DNA of 64,000 nt from Symbiodinium natans. Lineage: Eukaryota > Sar > Dinophyceae > Suessiales > Symbiodiniaceae. The notes under the pieces were generated by a model. The model saw only the letters and a program-made list of their open reading frames with translations. It had not been told where the DNA came from and did no database searches. Positions 20,930-31,564 of the stretch are shown in pieces. The number at the start of each line of letters is the position of its first letter. The stretch's first letter is position 1. The stretch spans positions 111,337 through 175,336 of the forward strand of contig CAJNDS010001002.1 in NCBI GenBank assembly GCA_905221605.1, written 5' to 3'. Made by a program: the position numbers and the translations under genes.

Positions 20930-23684
20930 GATTGTAATTACGGACATGGGTGCTGGGTGTTTAAAGTCCCTCATTCGGGATGCTCTGGCTGGGCGGGCAC
21001 TCCGAAAGTCGCATGAAACTCCAAACCTCTAGCAGCCCTGTACCCCAGACTGCTTCAAGACCCGAAGGGCGCATGTGCTGGGCCTCCAAACAGGAGCGGG
21101 CGTCATGTATGGGGACCAGTTCTCCTGCTCAGAGGGTTCTAGGGTCTCATAGGCAAAGCCTCAAGTCAAGCCAAAACCCTAAACCCCAAACCCTAAACCC
21201 TAAACGGCCCTAAACTCAACCCTAGAGGGGCGGCATGGCATCATAGGCTTGAGGCTCACGTTCACAGACTTTTATATCTTAATTTAAAGTGGAGCCCACT
21301 CGGTCCGGAGAGGGGCTCGCCTGTGGCTACCCTACAAGGGCGCATTTAGGGTCCGTATGTTTTGTGATTTTGGTGTGCGTTTATAGTACCGGCAGAATAA
21401 GCATGATGGATTCTGTTACATATCTATTGGTAAACCAACAATAGTCTGAGTTCAACTGTCGGATATTGTCTGTTAACTATGAAGTTGGATGTTGGCTCTT
21501 GCATAAGGTTCAGTTCAGATTCGAATGTACTCTATGACACAAGGTAAGTCTATATCATATACTGCAAGTGGATTATAAAATGCAATGCAAACTCAGTATA
21601 CGACCGTGTGTGCATATATATATATACATATAGAAACTATATATATATATATATATGTTTGCTTACAGTTACTTATACTTATACTTATACTTATACTTAT
21701 ACTTATACTTATACTTATATCTAGAACTATATTCATAAGTAGGGGGGCTTGCCCTCCCCTCCCCCCCCCCCCCCCCCCCCCCCCCCCCCACCAAATGCAA
21801 CAAGGGCCTACATCGGTTGGGAAAGGACTAAATACAGATCTGTCAAACGACATCATGATGTTCCTTCCTTCCTTGCCTCCTGCCTCCCCTGCTTCCTTAC
21901 CTCCCGACCTACCTGCTTACTAAAGACTCACAAAAGAATGGAACCAACAAAACCAAAATCATCAAACACATAGACTTCTCTCTCTCTCTCTCTCTCTGAA
22001 TCATACTCTTTTTGGGATACCCTACGTAGCGGCCTATGTGATGAGAGGTACTTTAGATAGCTGGCCATGTAGGCGCTAGAAGTCGATCGCGTCCCAGCAG
22101 CCTCAGTCTAGACCCTAAGCCCGAAAAGTCCTCATAGGACCCCTGCAGCCTCAACCCTCAATCCTGCCTCCTTTTGGGACCAGTCTGCCGCCCCGGCGTT
22201 CAGGTTGGAGGTCTCCTGTCGGTTGGACGGGGAGAGGGAGGAATCCTCAACGCTGGGGGAGGAGTAGGTGTAGACTGTGTAGAGTCTCCAAAACACTAAA
22301 CGCTTCCTGACCCGCAACCCCTTTTCGCTGGTGTTCAGGGGGGCCTGGCTTCAAGCTCCCGGCACACTCCTGCTGCTGAGGGCGGCGCTGAAGGAACCCT
22401 GGAGCCTAAAACATCACGACGCCTTGGTTCAGGGTTTGGGGTTTGGAGTTGGAGGGTTCAGTGGTGAAGTCTTCAGGATTTAATGTTTTACGTAGTGCTT
22501 CTGCTGCCAGGACTGCTCATGCTTGAAACACTCCATGAACTCTAAACATCCCTAAACCCTAAACATCCCTAAACCCTAGAATGGCCCTAAACCCTACTCT
22601 TGCCCCATGCGGGGCATCCTCGCGCTTCTGCCCTGAACTCTTGCAGCGACGCTGTCAGGGAACGAAAGCAAGTCCGCCTCCTAACCCCCCGTACCTCTCA
22701 GAGGCCGGAGGCCGGAGTTCAACCTTGAGTGTCCAGTACCCTCCCATCTTTTTGTGGGATTTTACTCTGCCCCCCCCCCCCCCCCTCCCTCCCCTTATGA
22801 GCTTAAAGTAGCGTCACCGGCAGGGAGTGCGAGGTCAAGCCTGCGGCTTCTGCAGCTTCTTGCAGGGCTTCACTGGTCCTGCATGGGGCTGGCCACACAG
22901 GTCACCCACCAACCTATGACCTATGAAACACAAACAAGGTGCCCTTTTTTGCATTAAGTATGTGCAGAAGAGATCCTGAACTTGAAAAAACCCTGCAGGG
23001 CAGTTGGCTTCAGGGTGTTTTTTTGGGTCCAGGGCTTCAAGTGCCCCTTAGGACTTTTTTTTAAACCCGAATGTAAGTTAGCCCCCCCAACCCTAAACCC
23101 CAAACCCAGTTCCCCCAAGGCTACAGCCAATGCCCCGAAATAAGGGGGGGGGAGGGAGCCTCGAGTCGCAAGGCTGCTGATCATCCAGCGTGTGAGCTCA
23201 CGCTCGCGCTGGACATTGGCCATCTGCTGCTTCCTGATGTCGCTTATTTGTTAATTGCCAGTGGGCGCTGTTCATTTTCATAGCTTGTTGGGGGGGAGCA
23301 ATGAAGATTTCAGGATTTCCGGGCGGAGGGAGGTTTCCAGGAATACGCCCCGTGGGTTCTCCCAACATCCGTCAACCCTCGGACCTGAACCGAATCCTCA
23401 ACTACACCCGAGTAAACCCGAATCCAACCCTGACCATCCTAATTAAATTCCAATCGCGCCCCAGGCCTCTTCTGCAACCACTTGTTGATCTGCGCGTCAT
23501 TAAACATCCGCAGCCTCAGGTGCACAGAACCCCTTCGATTAAAGAAAACACTTGACAGCGAATGTCCCGAAGGCTTTTTGAACTAGCCAGAACGGGTACA
23601 CGGAGGGACCGTTAGCAGGGCCACTTCTAAGCACAAAACCCTCTTTCGTCACGCAGCACATCTGCAACTCTTACGCAAGGTCAC
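20930..23684. other. Repeat-rich, apparently non-coding stretch
   Basis: Holds an ACTTAT hexanucleotide array (about 21671-21718), TA tracts (21615-21655), a poly-C tract of about 34 (21756-21790), CT dinucleotides (21974-21998) and scattered telomere-like words. A minus-strand frame at 22600-22690 (ADLLSFPDSVAARVQGRSAR) might be an exon but has no clear borders. Confidence 0.5.
21671..21718. repeat. Hexanucleotide array (ACTTAT)8
   Basis: Eight perfect tandem ACTTAT units, open in both strands as repetitive LILILI or ISISIS peptides. No gene is implied. Confidence 0.95.
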
Positions 23685-23760
23685 CTGCGTTGCGAAACCT
23701 TTCCAGCTTCCTGAGAATCTGTCGTTGGGTCAGCACGCCCGCCCGCAAGCCACTCGAACC
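23685..23760 (-). CDS. Internal exon, unknown protein
   Basis: Bounded by TTTTCAG|G and AACGCAG|GTGACC. It reads GSSGLRAGVLTQRQILRKLE then RFRNA, 25 codons plus one base, ending as a basic amphipathic helix. It probably belongs with the exon at about 24070-24182 on the same strand. Between them, frames at 23860-24060 (EVWECVLISAKSHTSFDG and HATNEHIGKFGTL) may hold further exons. No family is recognised. Confidence 0.55.
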
Positions 23761-24069
23761 CTGAAAATACTGAGCCCTGGCCATGTTGTTGTGCGACTCT
23801 GACGAAGTCACAACATGGCCACCCTGAAATTGAAACCTGAAAAGCCTCGTAACAGCGCAACGTGCCAAACTTGCCAATGTGTTCGTTTGTAGCATGACAG
23901 TCTTGGGATGTCAAGCTGAGGCCACGTCTGCTCATCATCGTGCCTGATCTCTGCAGACCTGGGGGGGGGGGGGGGGGGTGATGGTCGGTTCCATCGAAAG
24001 AAGTGTGGGATTTCGCGGATATGAGAACACATTCCCAAACTTCGGAAGTACGGCATAGGGTTCCAAAGT

Positions 24070-24187
24070 TCAGGGTCAGGAGGGTTTCCACGGCTCTCGC
24101 TTGGCGCAGCACTTTGAGGCAATAGGCACGGGCATGTCTGCTCGCTTCGGCAGGGCACCGCGCAGGCTTGAATTGCTCGCGAAAACG
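24070..24187 (-). CDS. Internal exon, unknown protein
   Basis: The minus-strand frame reads FREQFKPARCPAEASRHARA then YCLKVLRQARAVETLL, helical and basic, with coding-like codon use. The upstream border has no obvious AG acceptor within 30 nt, so the start is approximate. Telomere-like words and a poly-G tract (24281-24300) lie just upstream. It may form one gene with 23685-23760. Confidence 0.5.
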
Positions 24188-24820
24188 TGGCAGGGACGTA
24201 GGGTGTAGGGTATTGGGGTTTATAAGGTTTATGAGGTTCATAAGGTTTACAAGGCTTATAGAGTTTATAGGGTTTACGCTGGGGGGGGGGGGGGGGGGGG
24301 CGGGGCACGTGGAATGGGCACGGCTTTGCGGTGTGGGGCGTGTGGCGGCTCCCGCCTTGGTCTACTCGTGCACTCGATGGGAAGTACTTACGAATAATAT
24401 TCCCTTATGGTCTCTATGCAATTTTACCATACTAACCTCTTTAGTTTTACCATAATAACCCCCAAAACCCTATTCTAGTTGTTACGGCCCCCTATATTAA
24501 GATCTCAGGCGCTGCGTCATCGTGCTCTCCTCGGAACGTGGTCTTCTGCGCTGTTTGGGAGCTACTCCCCGGCACTGGCCGCTAAGTTGTTGCATTCGCT
24601 ACAGTGGGGCAAGGTTGGGGGGTGACTGTGGCCCATGGCAGGGAGTGGAGAAACCTGCAAGCCGTGAAAAAAACACCGAAGTCGGAGGGCACCGAAGACA
24701 TCTCTGCTTCGCTTCTCCGGGCTCTAGGTTCCCCCACTTGGTGACCTCCTGTCTCCAACCTGTCGTACGATGGCACAGCGCAGATCTGATTGGTATCTAG
24801 GATGAAGGATTGATCTCGAT

Positions 24821-25012
24821 TCATCGGGGCCGCATGCCTCGAAACACCGAGAGCAGCGTCGTCTTGTGGTTGTCGTTCATCTGCAAGCAAAAGGGGGGAA
24901 GGCAAGGGTGAGGACCACTTACTACTTGTCGGAACCAGGACCAAGTCTTCTCCAGAGCCCGAACTGACAATTCATGCGTCGTATAAGGAAACAGAACATT
25001 TTCTTGCAAGTC
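24821..25012 (-). CDS. Last two exons of an unknown gene, joined by a 45-nt intron
   Basis: Exon 25012-24926 is exactly 29 codons (DLQENVLFPYTTHELSVRAL then EKTWSWFRQ) after a CCCTCAG|G acceptor. The final exon 24880-24821 is 19 codons plus TGA (MNDNHKTTLLSVFRGMRPR). The intron 24925-24881 has GT and AG ends and a strong pyrimidine tract (CCTTCCCCCCTTTTGCTTGCAG in its last part), and both junctions are phase 0. The protein tail is basic. No domain is recognised. Upstream exons were not found with confidence. Confidence 0.6.
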   Translation of the reverse strand, partial: DLQENVLFPYTTHELSVRALEKTWSWFRQVVSGPHPCLPPFCLQMNDNHKTTLLSVFRGMRPR

Positions 25013-25225
25013 CTGAGGGGGCACCCAACGTGTCAGCCCTCATTGTTGGGCAACCCACAAAACACGGCCGGCTTCAGTTCAGTTACCGGGTGTGCGGGTG
25101 GATTTCCTGGGTTCGGGAAAGCCTTGCTGCGTTGAAGGTACAAGGGTTTGAGTCCCTAGACCCCTAACCCGAAACCCCTAGTAAGCCCTAGAGGCACAAA
25201 ACAGTTTGAGTCTCGACTGAGCGAG

Positions 25226-25500
25226 GTGCTGCGGCTCGGGCGTCTGACAAGATGCCGTCGCGAAGCGCCTCTCAGGGTTCGTCAGGTCCCCTTTTTTGCG
25301 AGATTTCAGGGTGCGACTCAAGTGGGTCTCTCTTTGTTTCTGGCGGGGGGGGTACCGCATCCATCGAGACCTTCTTTGACATGTCTTTGTCTCAGCTCAG
25401 GGCAGCGAAGGACAGGAGCTGGCAGCCCCAAGGCCCCGCTGCATGCGAATGCCCAACTTCATCCACGAAGGGACTCATATGGCCCATCTTATAACTCATA
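25226..25500 (+). CDS. Doubtful plus-strand open region
   Basis: One plus-strand frame reads GSLFVSGGGGTASIETFFDM then SLSQLRAAKDRSWQP, more protein-like than its antisense. Other frames on both strands stay open over the same interval. No splice borders could be fixed. It is listed because the codon pattern in 25335-25430 looks coding. Confidence 0.25.
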
Positions 25501-26250
25501 CACTTACCCTCCCAAACATGTAGAGAGCAGCCCTTCACGCAAAAGGGGCGCCGGCGAGTTTTGCGATACCCTCTGGCTCCAGGAAACTGAACAGCCGAAT
25601 GTGATCGAATGTGCAGAATAACGCTTGGGGTCCCGGTTCCCTGAACCCTCATGCCTTCAGATGCATATTGGCAACTCTTCAAATTGTGGTCCCCTTTGGA
25701 GTCCAGCACGCTGTTATTGCTAGAATACAGGTACCGTGTAGGTATCAAAAATTTGGGCTAAAGGGGCCTGCCTCCACAAGGTATCGCAAGCCTCGACGCC
25801 GTTGCACCTCAGAACTTTTAAAAAAACAGGGAGGTGTGTGGGGGGTTGCTGTCTGTGGGTCTTTGGTGACCGTTTTGCGGTCTGTTGCTTGGTTTTTTGT
25901 TGCGCTATTTGTATTGTTTGGCTAGTGTGGGTTGTGTTCATTCTGTGCTTGCTTTGCCAGCTTGCTGTTGGTGTATTCATTGTTGATTGATGAATTTGCG
26001 TGTAGTTAGCTTGTGTGTGTGCGCCGCTTGCACGCTTTGCTTGGATGTTGTTCGCTTCTCAGTGCGTGAGTGTGTGTGTGTGCGCGCATGTTCATGCTTG
26101 GTCGTTGTGGAGCGTGCCGTGTTTGAAGGCTGCGTTTTTGCTCTTGTTCCAGTAACAGCTACAAGTATGGGCTCCGAGACTTGTTACGCAAATTTGGTCT
26201 TTTCGGTCTTGACTGGGAAAGCGTGAGGCCTGGAGCTAACATCACGAAAG

Positions 26251-26349
<99 letters not shown>
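26251..26349. repeat. Long CTG/CAG trinucleotide repeat
   Basis: About 33 CTG units, interrupted once by TTG near 26327 and ending CTGTCG. The plus frame gives poly-leucine and the minus frame poly-serine; neither is taken as real protein. Flanks are T/G-rich on the 5' side. Confidence 0.97.
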
Positions 26350-26577
26350 CGCTATTGGTTCTTACTTTCTTGCCGCGTGCTGCTGTTGCTGCTACTTCTG
26401 GCCTTACCGCTGATGCAGATAGCCGAGGCAAACTCCAGCAGCCGGCGTTGAACCCTTCATCCACCCTACATTCATACAGTCATCTGGCTGGACGACACAA
26501 CCAATCCATTTGCGCGGAGGTTGTCCTTCAAACAATATGCGGAAGTATCGGCCGTATAAGCAATCCTTGGTGAGTAC

Positions 26578-26650
26578 CCGGCAAGTTTGGTGAACTGCGC
26601 AACCTGCTTCCGCTCGCGTGCTCGCTCCCGAGCCTGACGGTGCAGGGGCC
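26578..26650 (-). CDS. Candidate exon, charged helix
   Basis: The minus-strand frame reads HRQARERARERKQVAQFTKL then AG before a CGG|GTACTC donor, a strongly charged helical segment. It lies downstream of the terminal exon at 26798, so it would belong to a different gene transcribed in the same direction. The acceptor is not fixed. Confidence 0.4.
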
Positions 26651-26748
26651 CCTCAACTCCACAAACCCTCGTAACGGTGCCGTAAAAGAGTTTATGGCAG
26701 CTTAGCACTTTTGGGTTCAAGACAGGCCACCAGTAATTTGTTACCACC

Positions 26749-26780
26749 ACCCTAAACCCTAAACCCTAAACCCTAAACCC
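26749..26780 (-). repeat. Short perfect telomere-like array
   Basis: Four consecutive CCCTAAA units, immediately downstream of the stop codon of the minus-strand gene ending at 26798. Confidence 0.9.
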
Positions 26781-26797
26781 ATGCAAACTTCACATGA

Positions 26798-26888
26798 CTA
26801 TTCCAGCCCACAGTTGGAGATCACCTCGAGATGCTTTGCCACTTCCTTCATCTCCGGGTACTTGCTGAGAGCATGCTGATAGCTGGAC
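26798..26888 (-). CDS. 3'-terminal exon, unknown protein
   Basis: Opens after a GCCAAG|G acceptor, enters in phase with one leading base, and reads SSYQHALSKYPEMKEVAKHL then EVISNCGLE before TAG at 26800-26798. The length (91 nt) fits phase 2 entry exactly. The helical, charged tail is coding-like. Possible upstream exons on the same strand are at about 27160-27237. The product is unknown. Confidence 0.55.
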
Positions 26889-27159
26889 CTTGGCACAAAC
26901 TGGGAGTGGCGCTAGCTTTAGGTGCAAGAGACAAATGGGAAGCGCCCGGAAGTGTTCCCCAATAAGCACCCAAACCCCTCCCCTGCGGTTCTGAGTTCGC
27001 GGCCGAGTAACGACAAGCACCTGACACCTGCCAGCGCACGGGGTCTTAGGTTCTATGTCGAGAGCCTATTTTCCGTTTACATGCAGAGTTACACTTCCAG
27101 TGACGCATGAATACTTGATTCGTAGGATTTGGGGCGCCCAGCTTGGGGTTTAGGAGGTT

Positions 27160-27237
27160 CAGGTGCTCATCAAGTGTGAAGCTGACAGACTCGGCTGCGT
27201 GCATGGTGTCTGTGGTGATGGACATCGTGTAGCGCTC
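27160..27237 (-). CDS. Internal exon, unknown protein
   Basis: Starts after an ATCGTCAG|G acceptor and reads ERYTMSITTDTMHAAESVSF then TLDEHL. Coding character is clear, whereas the competing frames look random. The donor is probably within 27160-27170. It is likely part of the gene ending at 26798. Further upstream, a frame at 27460-27545 (KDAALTVGIRLELGLAKLLL) may be another exon. Confidence 0.5.
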
Positions 27238-27949
27238 CTGACGATGGATGCAGGAAGTACAGAGAAGTGTACAAGCACGTCTCCGAGGAGCGAGTCGTTC
27301 ACCAATCTTTCGCAGACCATCACACGTGTGATCACATGTTCGCTTTTGCCTATGTGCGACAAAATAAGATGTCCAGCAACTCCCAAACAGCCGGAGGTTT
27401 GAGCACGGAGCATTCTGTTCGTATGCCTTTCATGCAGAAAAAAAACACCCAACATCTCATGAGCTGCAAAAGCAACTTTGCAAGCCCCAGTTCCAACCTA
27501 ATTCCAACCGTGAGGGCGGCATCCTTGTCCGAGCATAGCATGTTGAAGCCGAAGTGGGACCTCTGCCAGCTTCCGTTCGTCTCTCACCCGCCAGCCTACG
27601 CCCGAAGACTGCCGAACCCAAGAACCCCCACGCAAAACCCGAACCCACCCCGTTCCCAAACCCCTAAACCCCCCCTTAGCCCTATAGACCATAATTAAAC
27701 CCTAAACACCAAAGGCGGTGCCACCGCCAGCTACTGTGCCAGGGCCTGGGGTTCCCGAGAAGTTCGTGGGGACAAGCAGGTTTTGAGTCCAGAGTTCAGG
27801 GATGTGCGGCATCATAGGGCCACAGGAAGTTTAGGGTTTAGGGATGTACAGGGAGGTTCTCAGACGAGAGGTTCTCAGACACTAAGCAGCTAGTAGCAGC
27901 TACCGGATAGCAAGTGAATAAGTGAACAGACCCGCTGTACTCTGCCCCA

Positions 27950-28012
27950 TCAGCCAAGGCCAGGTTCGCGGCCCACCGCGAATCTGCATGACACACTGCT
28001 TGGACACCTGCA
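27950..28012 (-). CDS. Candidate exon
   Basis: The minus-strand frame reads VSKQCVMQIRGGPRTWPWLM after an ATGCAG|G acceptor. The interval is GC-rich and free of telomere-like words. The donor is not fixed and the family is unknown. Confidence 0.3.
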   Translation of the reverse strand, partial: CRCPSSVSCRFAVGREPGLG

Positions 28013-28398
28013 TGACAACGCTACCGGAGACCTATTCGGGGGCTTCCCCGCAAACAGGGGCACCCTTTTGGCGGGTTCCTATGATAAGTATTGTAGTATT
28101 TTAGGTATACCCCTGAGCAAATTTCGTAGGGGTCACATGATAGGGCGGGGGGGGAAGGTCTGATACGAACGCTCTCGAGGCTTGCGGAACGCTGGAAGCC
28201 TTCAACCGATCCTGGGAGGTAAAAGGTGCCTTGACTGTAGCGCTGCCCAGGTTCATGATGTACATCCGATCACCTGAGATTTAGGGGGTTCAGGGCTTCT
28301 GCCAGGGTTGCGATACCCTCCTGCTGGGCTTTTGGTGGCGCACTCTGCATCCTCCAGTTTCAGACTCCCCGTCCACCTAACTAACGTAAATTTTGGAG

Positions 28399-28495
28399 AC
28401 TCTAAGCCGAATATGGAGCTGTTTGTGGAGCAGCGGATCAGTTCGTGTGGGCAGCAAGCCTTTGTCCAGTTCTTCTCTTACGTAGCCTATAAAAG
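28399..28495 (+). CDS. Plus-strand internal exon
   Basis: The plus-strand frame reads SKPNMELFVEQRISSCGQQA then FVQFFSYVAYK and ends at a consensus donor AAAAG|GTAAGC. The antisense frames contain stops. It is the first of several plus-strand open stretches up to 30256 that could be one gene. The product is not recognised. Confidence 0.55.
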
Positions 28496-28659
28496 GTAAG
28501 CTAGGACAAGCTAGGAATTTCGTGTCGTGCTCATGGGAACCACGGACCTTGACCCTCATGTGCGGTGCTGCCTGTGCCACCCTCGCGGACGATGACCTCA
28601 TGCGGGAAGTAGAGCTTCCTGCAAATGATTGGAGATGTTGACTTCAGTCACCCCTTCTC

Positions 28660-28853
28660 AGAAAAAAATCGGCGTCAGAACCAAAGACCCTTTCCCGGTT
28701 GTGGAGACCCTAAAGGGAACGCTACACAGGATTCCCGACATCTTTTGTTTGGGACTTCTTTTCACCACCCAGCTGTCTGCAAACCGATACCCTCAACTCT
28801 GCCGAGCCCTGCAAAGTTTGGGAATCAGGATCATACAGCTACTACCAGAGTAG
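28660..28853 (+). CDS. Plus-strand open region ending in a stop
   Basis: The frame reads RTKDPFPVVETLKGTLHRIP, then DIFCLGLLFTTQLSANRYPQ, then LCRALQSLGIRIIQLLPE before TAG at 28851-28853. It is strongly protein-like and follows the exon at 28399-28495 by under 200 nt. The start of this exon and its phase with the upstream one were not resolved. It could be a terminal exon. No domain is recognised. Confidence 0.5.
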
Positions 28854-29190
28854 AGAGTGCTCTCTAGAGCTCTTGCACGAGGCGCCTCACATCCACAATC
28901 CCTTAGCAATGGCAACTTCTTGGGTCTATACTTCAATGCCTACAGTAACAGCTGTGGCGGGAGTTGACATACTGCCGAACCACTCCCTTGACCCGAACGA
29001 GTGGGCCTCTCGCAGTTGACCCCAATGAGGGTTCGGAACTGCTGCGAGAAGTCCGCGAAGAGCTGGCCGAAGCAAGCAGCCGGCGGCATCATTGATAGTG
29101 CGTGTACGCAGCTGACCCAACGATCAGGGAGCTTTGGGGGTTGAAAGGAGTTTACAGGGGTATAGGGGTTCGGCTGACGTTGAGGCCGAC

Positions 29191-29235
29191 CTTGTGGTAG
29201 ATCACCCGTGGAGCAGCCAGCTTGTCCAGGTGATC
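29191..29235 (-). CDS. Candidate 15-codon exon on the minus strand
   Basis: Exactly 15 codons between CTCTAG|G and CACAAG|GTCGG, reading DHLDKLAAPRVIYHK. The frames just upstream at 29250-29430 (LVEAPGLPSLCDSTEALNRK) also look coding, but joining them would need a 22-nt intron, which I do not accept. The locus therefore remains a fragment. Confidence 0.4.
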
Positions 29236-29551
29236 CTAGAGCAGCTTTTTGCAATGCCAGAACATGACGCGTCGCCTCAGACTCGTGAAAGCTAGGTTGA
29301 GCTCTGCTGAAGCACGGCTTTGCACCGGCCGCAGCTTCCCAAAATGTACCCTTTCTGTTCAGTGCCTCAGTGCTGTCGCACAGAGATGGCAAACCCGGTG
29401 CCTCCACGAGCTTCAAGAAGTTCGTCCTTTCCACAGGGTGCCTGCACTGCGCATCTCACATCGTAGCATATCGTAGCTTGGGTGTCTCTGCTGGACTCAG
29501 ACGCCCAATTCCGCTTCAGGCTTTTCACAACGGCCTCACATATTGTCACAT

Positions 29552-29630
29552 TGTTATTTCATGTTATTTCATGTTATTTCATGTTATTTCATGTTATTTC
29601 ATGTTATTTCATGTTATTTCATGTTATTTC
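29552..29630. repeat. 10-bp tandem repeat, eight copies
   Basis: Eight copies of ATGTTATTTC, the first with one mismatch and the rest identical. The AT-rich array interrupts GC-richer sequence just before a plus-strand coding-like stretch. Confidence 0.97.
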
Positions 29631-29644
29631 CTACTACACTTTGC

Positions 29645-29873
29645 GCCAAGGCTGGGACCGATTGAGTATCGCCAGGATTTTCTGGTTCTCCACCTTCGCT
29701 CTGCTTCGTCCGCGTGGCATGCGACTCAGCTACTCAGCTACTTGCCCAGCAAAGGCATGATCCTGCGTCAGGGCGCTTGGATGACTCTTTCTTGTCCGGC
29801 CCACGACAATGCCAAAGCAAAAAAACTCACATGTCATGTGCACCTAGCTGTTTGCTGCGTTCAGCCTTCCAGG
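29645..29873 (+). CDS. Plus-strand exon, unknown protein
   Basis: After a GCCAAG|G acceptor the frame reads LGPIEYRQDFLVLHLRSASS, then AWHATQLLSYLPSKGMILRQ, then GAWMTLSCPAHDN, with coding-like codon use over about 70 codons to near CCTTCCAG. Antisense frames also show an open stretch (AKVENQKILAILNRSQPW) but with poorer composition. The 10-bp repeat lies directly upstream, probably in the intron. Confidence 0.5.
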
Positions 29874-30014
29874 AAATTTTAACACCAACCGAATGTGGCA
29901 AGAGAACGACTACACTTTCACCAGAATCCTCCTGGAAATCAGCCGCAGCTCGTCTATGCACAAGGTCCTCACATTGGCCGTTGCCGCATGAGACCATCAT
30001 TTAAACGGCCAGTA

Positions 30015-30256
30015 AAGCTTTGCTGGCTCCTTCTTGGAATCTGGCAATTGCCAGAGAGACCGTCAATCTCACTACCCTGATGCTAGACATGCAAAGGCAC
30101 GCGCAAGGCCTTCACCCTCCGAGGACACATGAGGACGCCAGTCAGCAGCGGATGCTGGGACGTCTGGCATTCTGTTCACTTTCGACATCTGACGAACCCG
30201 TGCATCGTCCGATCAGCCACCGGGCGCAGCCCCTCGCCGGGCGCTGCCCTGCCTGA
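30015..30256 (+). CDS. Plus-strand exon ending in a stop
   Basis: The frame reads LAPSWNLAIARETVNLTTLM, then LDMQRHAQGLHPPRTHEDAS, then QQRMLGRLAFCSLS, and ends in TGA at 30254-30256. Coding character is strongest over 30030-30190. It probably continues the plus-strand gene beginning near 28399; the connections are unproven. No domain is recognised. Confidence 0.4.
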
Positions 30257-30779
30257 GTCACAAACTGCGAAAAATTTGGATACTCATAGTAGCAAGGAGA
30301 AGAACCATAGCCAGAAGAAGTGTAAGAACGGTTAGGGTCCCTGGTGTGAGGCAAGACCACGGCACACAAAACCCAAGTCCTCGGCCAGCTTCCGGGTCCG
30401 AGTTAAGGGGGATGATCTTGCTTCTTCTGGCCAATAAACACCCTGGACCCCCTAAAAGAACCATAAAGCACCACGCAGTATCTCCAAAGTCGCTGCTGTA
30501 CTACCTCCGAAGCTCCTGCATCTCAACGTTCCTACAGTTCCGAAAGGAAACCCCTCCTTCAACCCATCGAGGCCCCAAAGACCCTGCACCCCAAAGACTC
30601 CAAGCCCCTTTGCTTGAAACCCAGAAACCAAGCTGAACCCCTAATCCCATGCAAGCCAGCCCAAACCAGGGGCCAGGCTTGGATCTCCCCTGCGGGTTGG
30701 TTTATTTGGGGATTGGATGATGTTGCGTTGGGGGTTTCCAAAATTTGTCCCAAAACAGCGGATGGAAGCGAAGGTACAC

Positions 30780-31560
30780 GACATACGGACATGCTGGCAT
30801 GTGTTCCCCATACATGTAGTAGCAGTGCACGCATGCATACATCTGTCTGCATGGGCATGCGTGCGAGCAAGCCCATGCATCTATGCGCGTTATCAGCATG
30901 GCATTTGTAGTTCAGGTGCGGCTAAGCTTTAGTGGAGCTTGGCGGATCGTGGCAATCTACACATACAGTACTTTGCATTACGCTTACCCAGATGCAGGCC
31001 AGCTCGTTGCGGCATGTTGCGTGTCGGATATTGCTGACGCATGCTCTTGCTCTTGCTTGGTGCTCGTACACATTTGTGGTCGACGGCTGTAGCGCTCGGT
31101 CTGTGCTGCTGCGTTCGAACTTTGGCCTGTGCTTGTTAACATGCATGCGCGCGCACACGCACATGTGTGCATGTCCACACGTTTGGATGGTGTTTGCAGA
31201 GACATGCATGCGTGTGCAAACACATATGCGTGCCCACGCACCCACACACGCGTCTGCAGACATTTGCATGCATTCGCACACGCATGTGTGCAGGTGCCGG
31301 CATATGGGTCCATGCGGAGAGACATGTTGTTGCACCGGGACGAATGATGTGCACACATTGTGCACACACACACACAACGCATACATGTGCCCATTGCATG
31401 TGTGCACACACACACATGCTTGTATGGGCACGCTATATGCTGCGCGCGGACAGCGGAGCGACATGCCAGACATGCTCTTGTGTGCGCGCACGTTTGCGTG
31501 CACCGCGCACAAGTCGTGCCCAAATACGTAGATGTACACGTGCCCGGACGTGGGAATACC
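30780..31560. repeat. Alternating purine-pyrimidine tract (TG/CA/CATG-rich)
   Basis: Nearly 800 bases dominated by GTGTGC, GCATGC, ACACAC and CACGCA words, imperfectly alternating purine and pyrimidine. All six frames stay open for long distances as cysteine/histidine/threonine-rich peptides, which is a consequence of the composition and not evidence for genes. Confidence 0.85.
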
Positions 31561-31564
31561 ACGG

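Noticed and set aside
26159-26573. Open frames with poly-leucine or poly-serine
   Set aside because: Produced by the CTG repeat; the flanking sequence in these frames does not look coding.
29192-29434. A 22-nt intron joining a 29.3-kb frame to the exon at 29191-29235
   Set aside because: Shorter than I would accept without transcript evidence; the two stretches are left unjoined.
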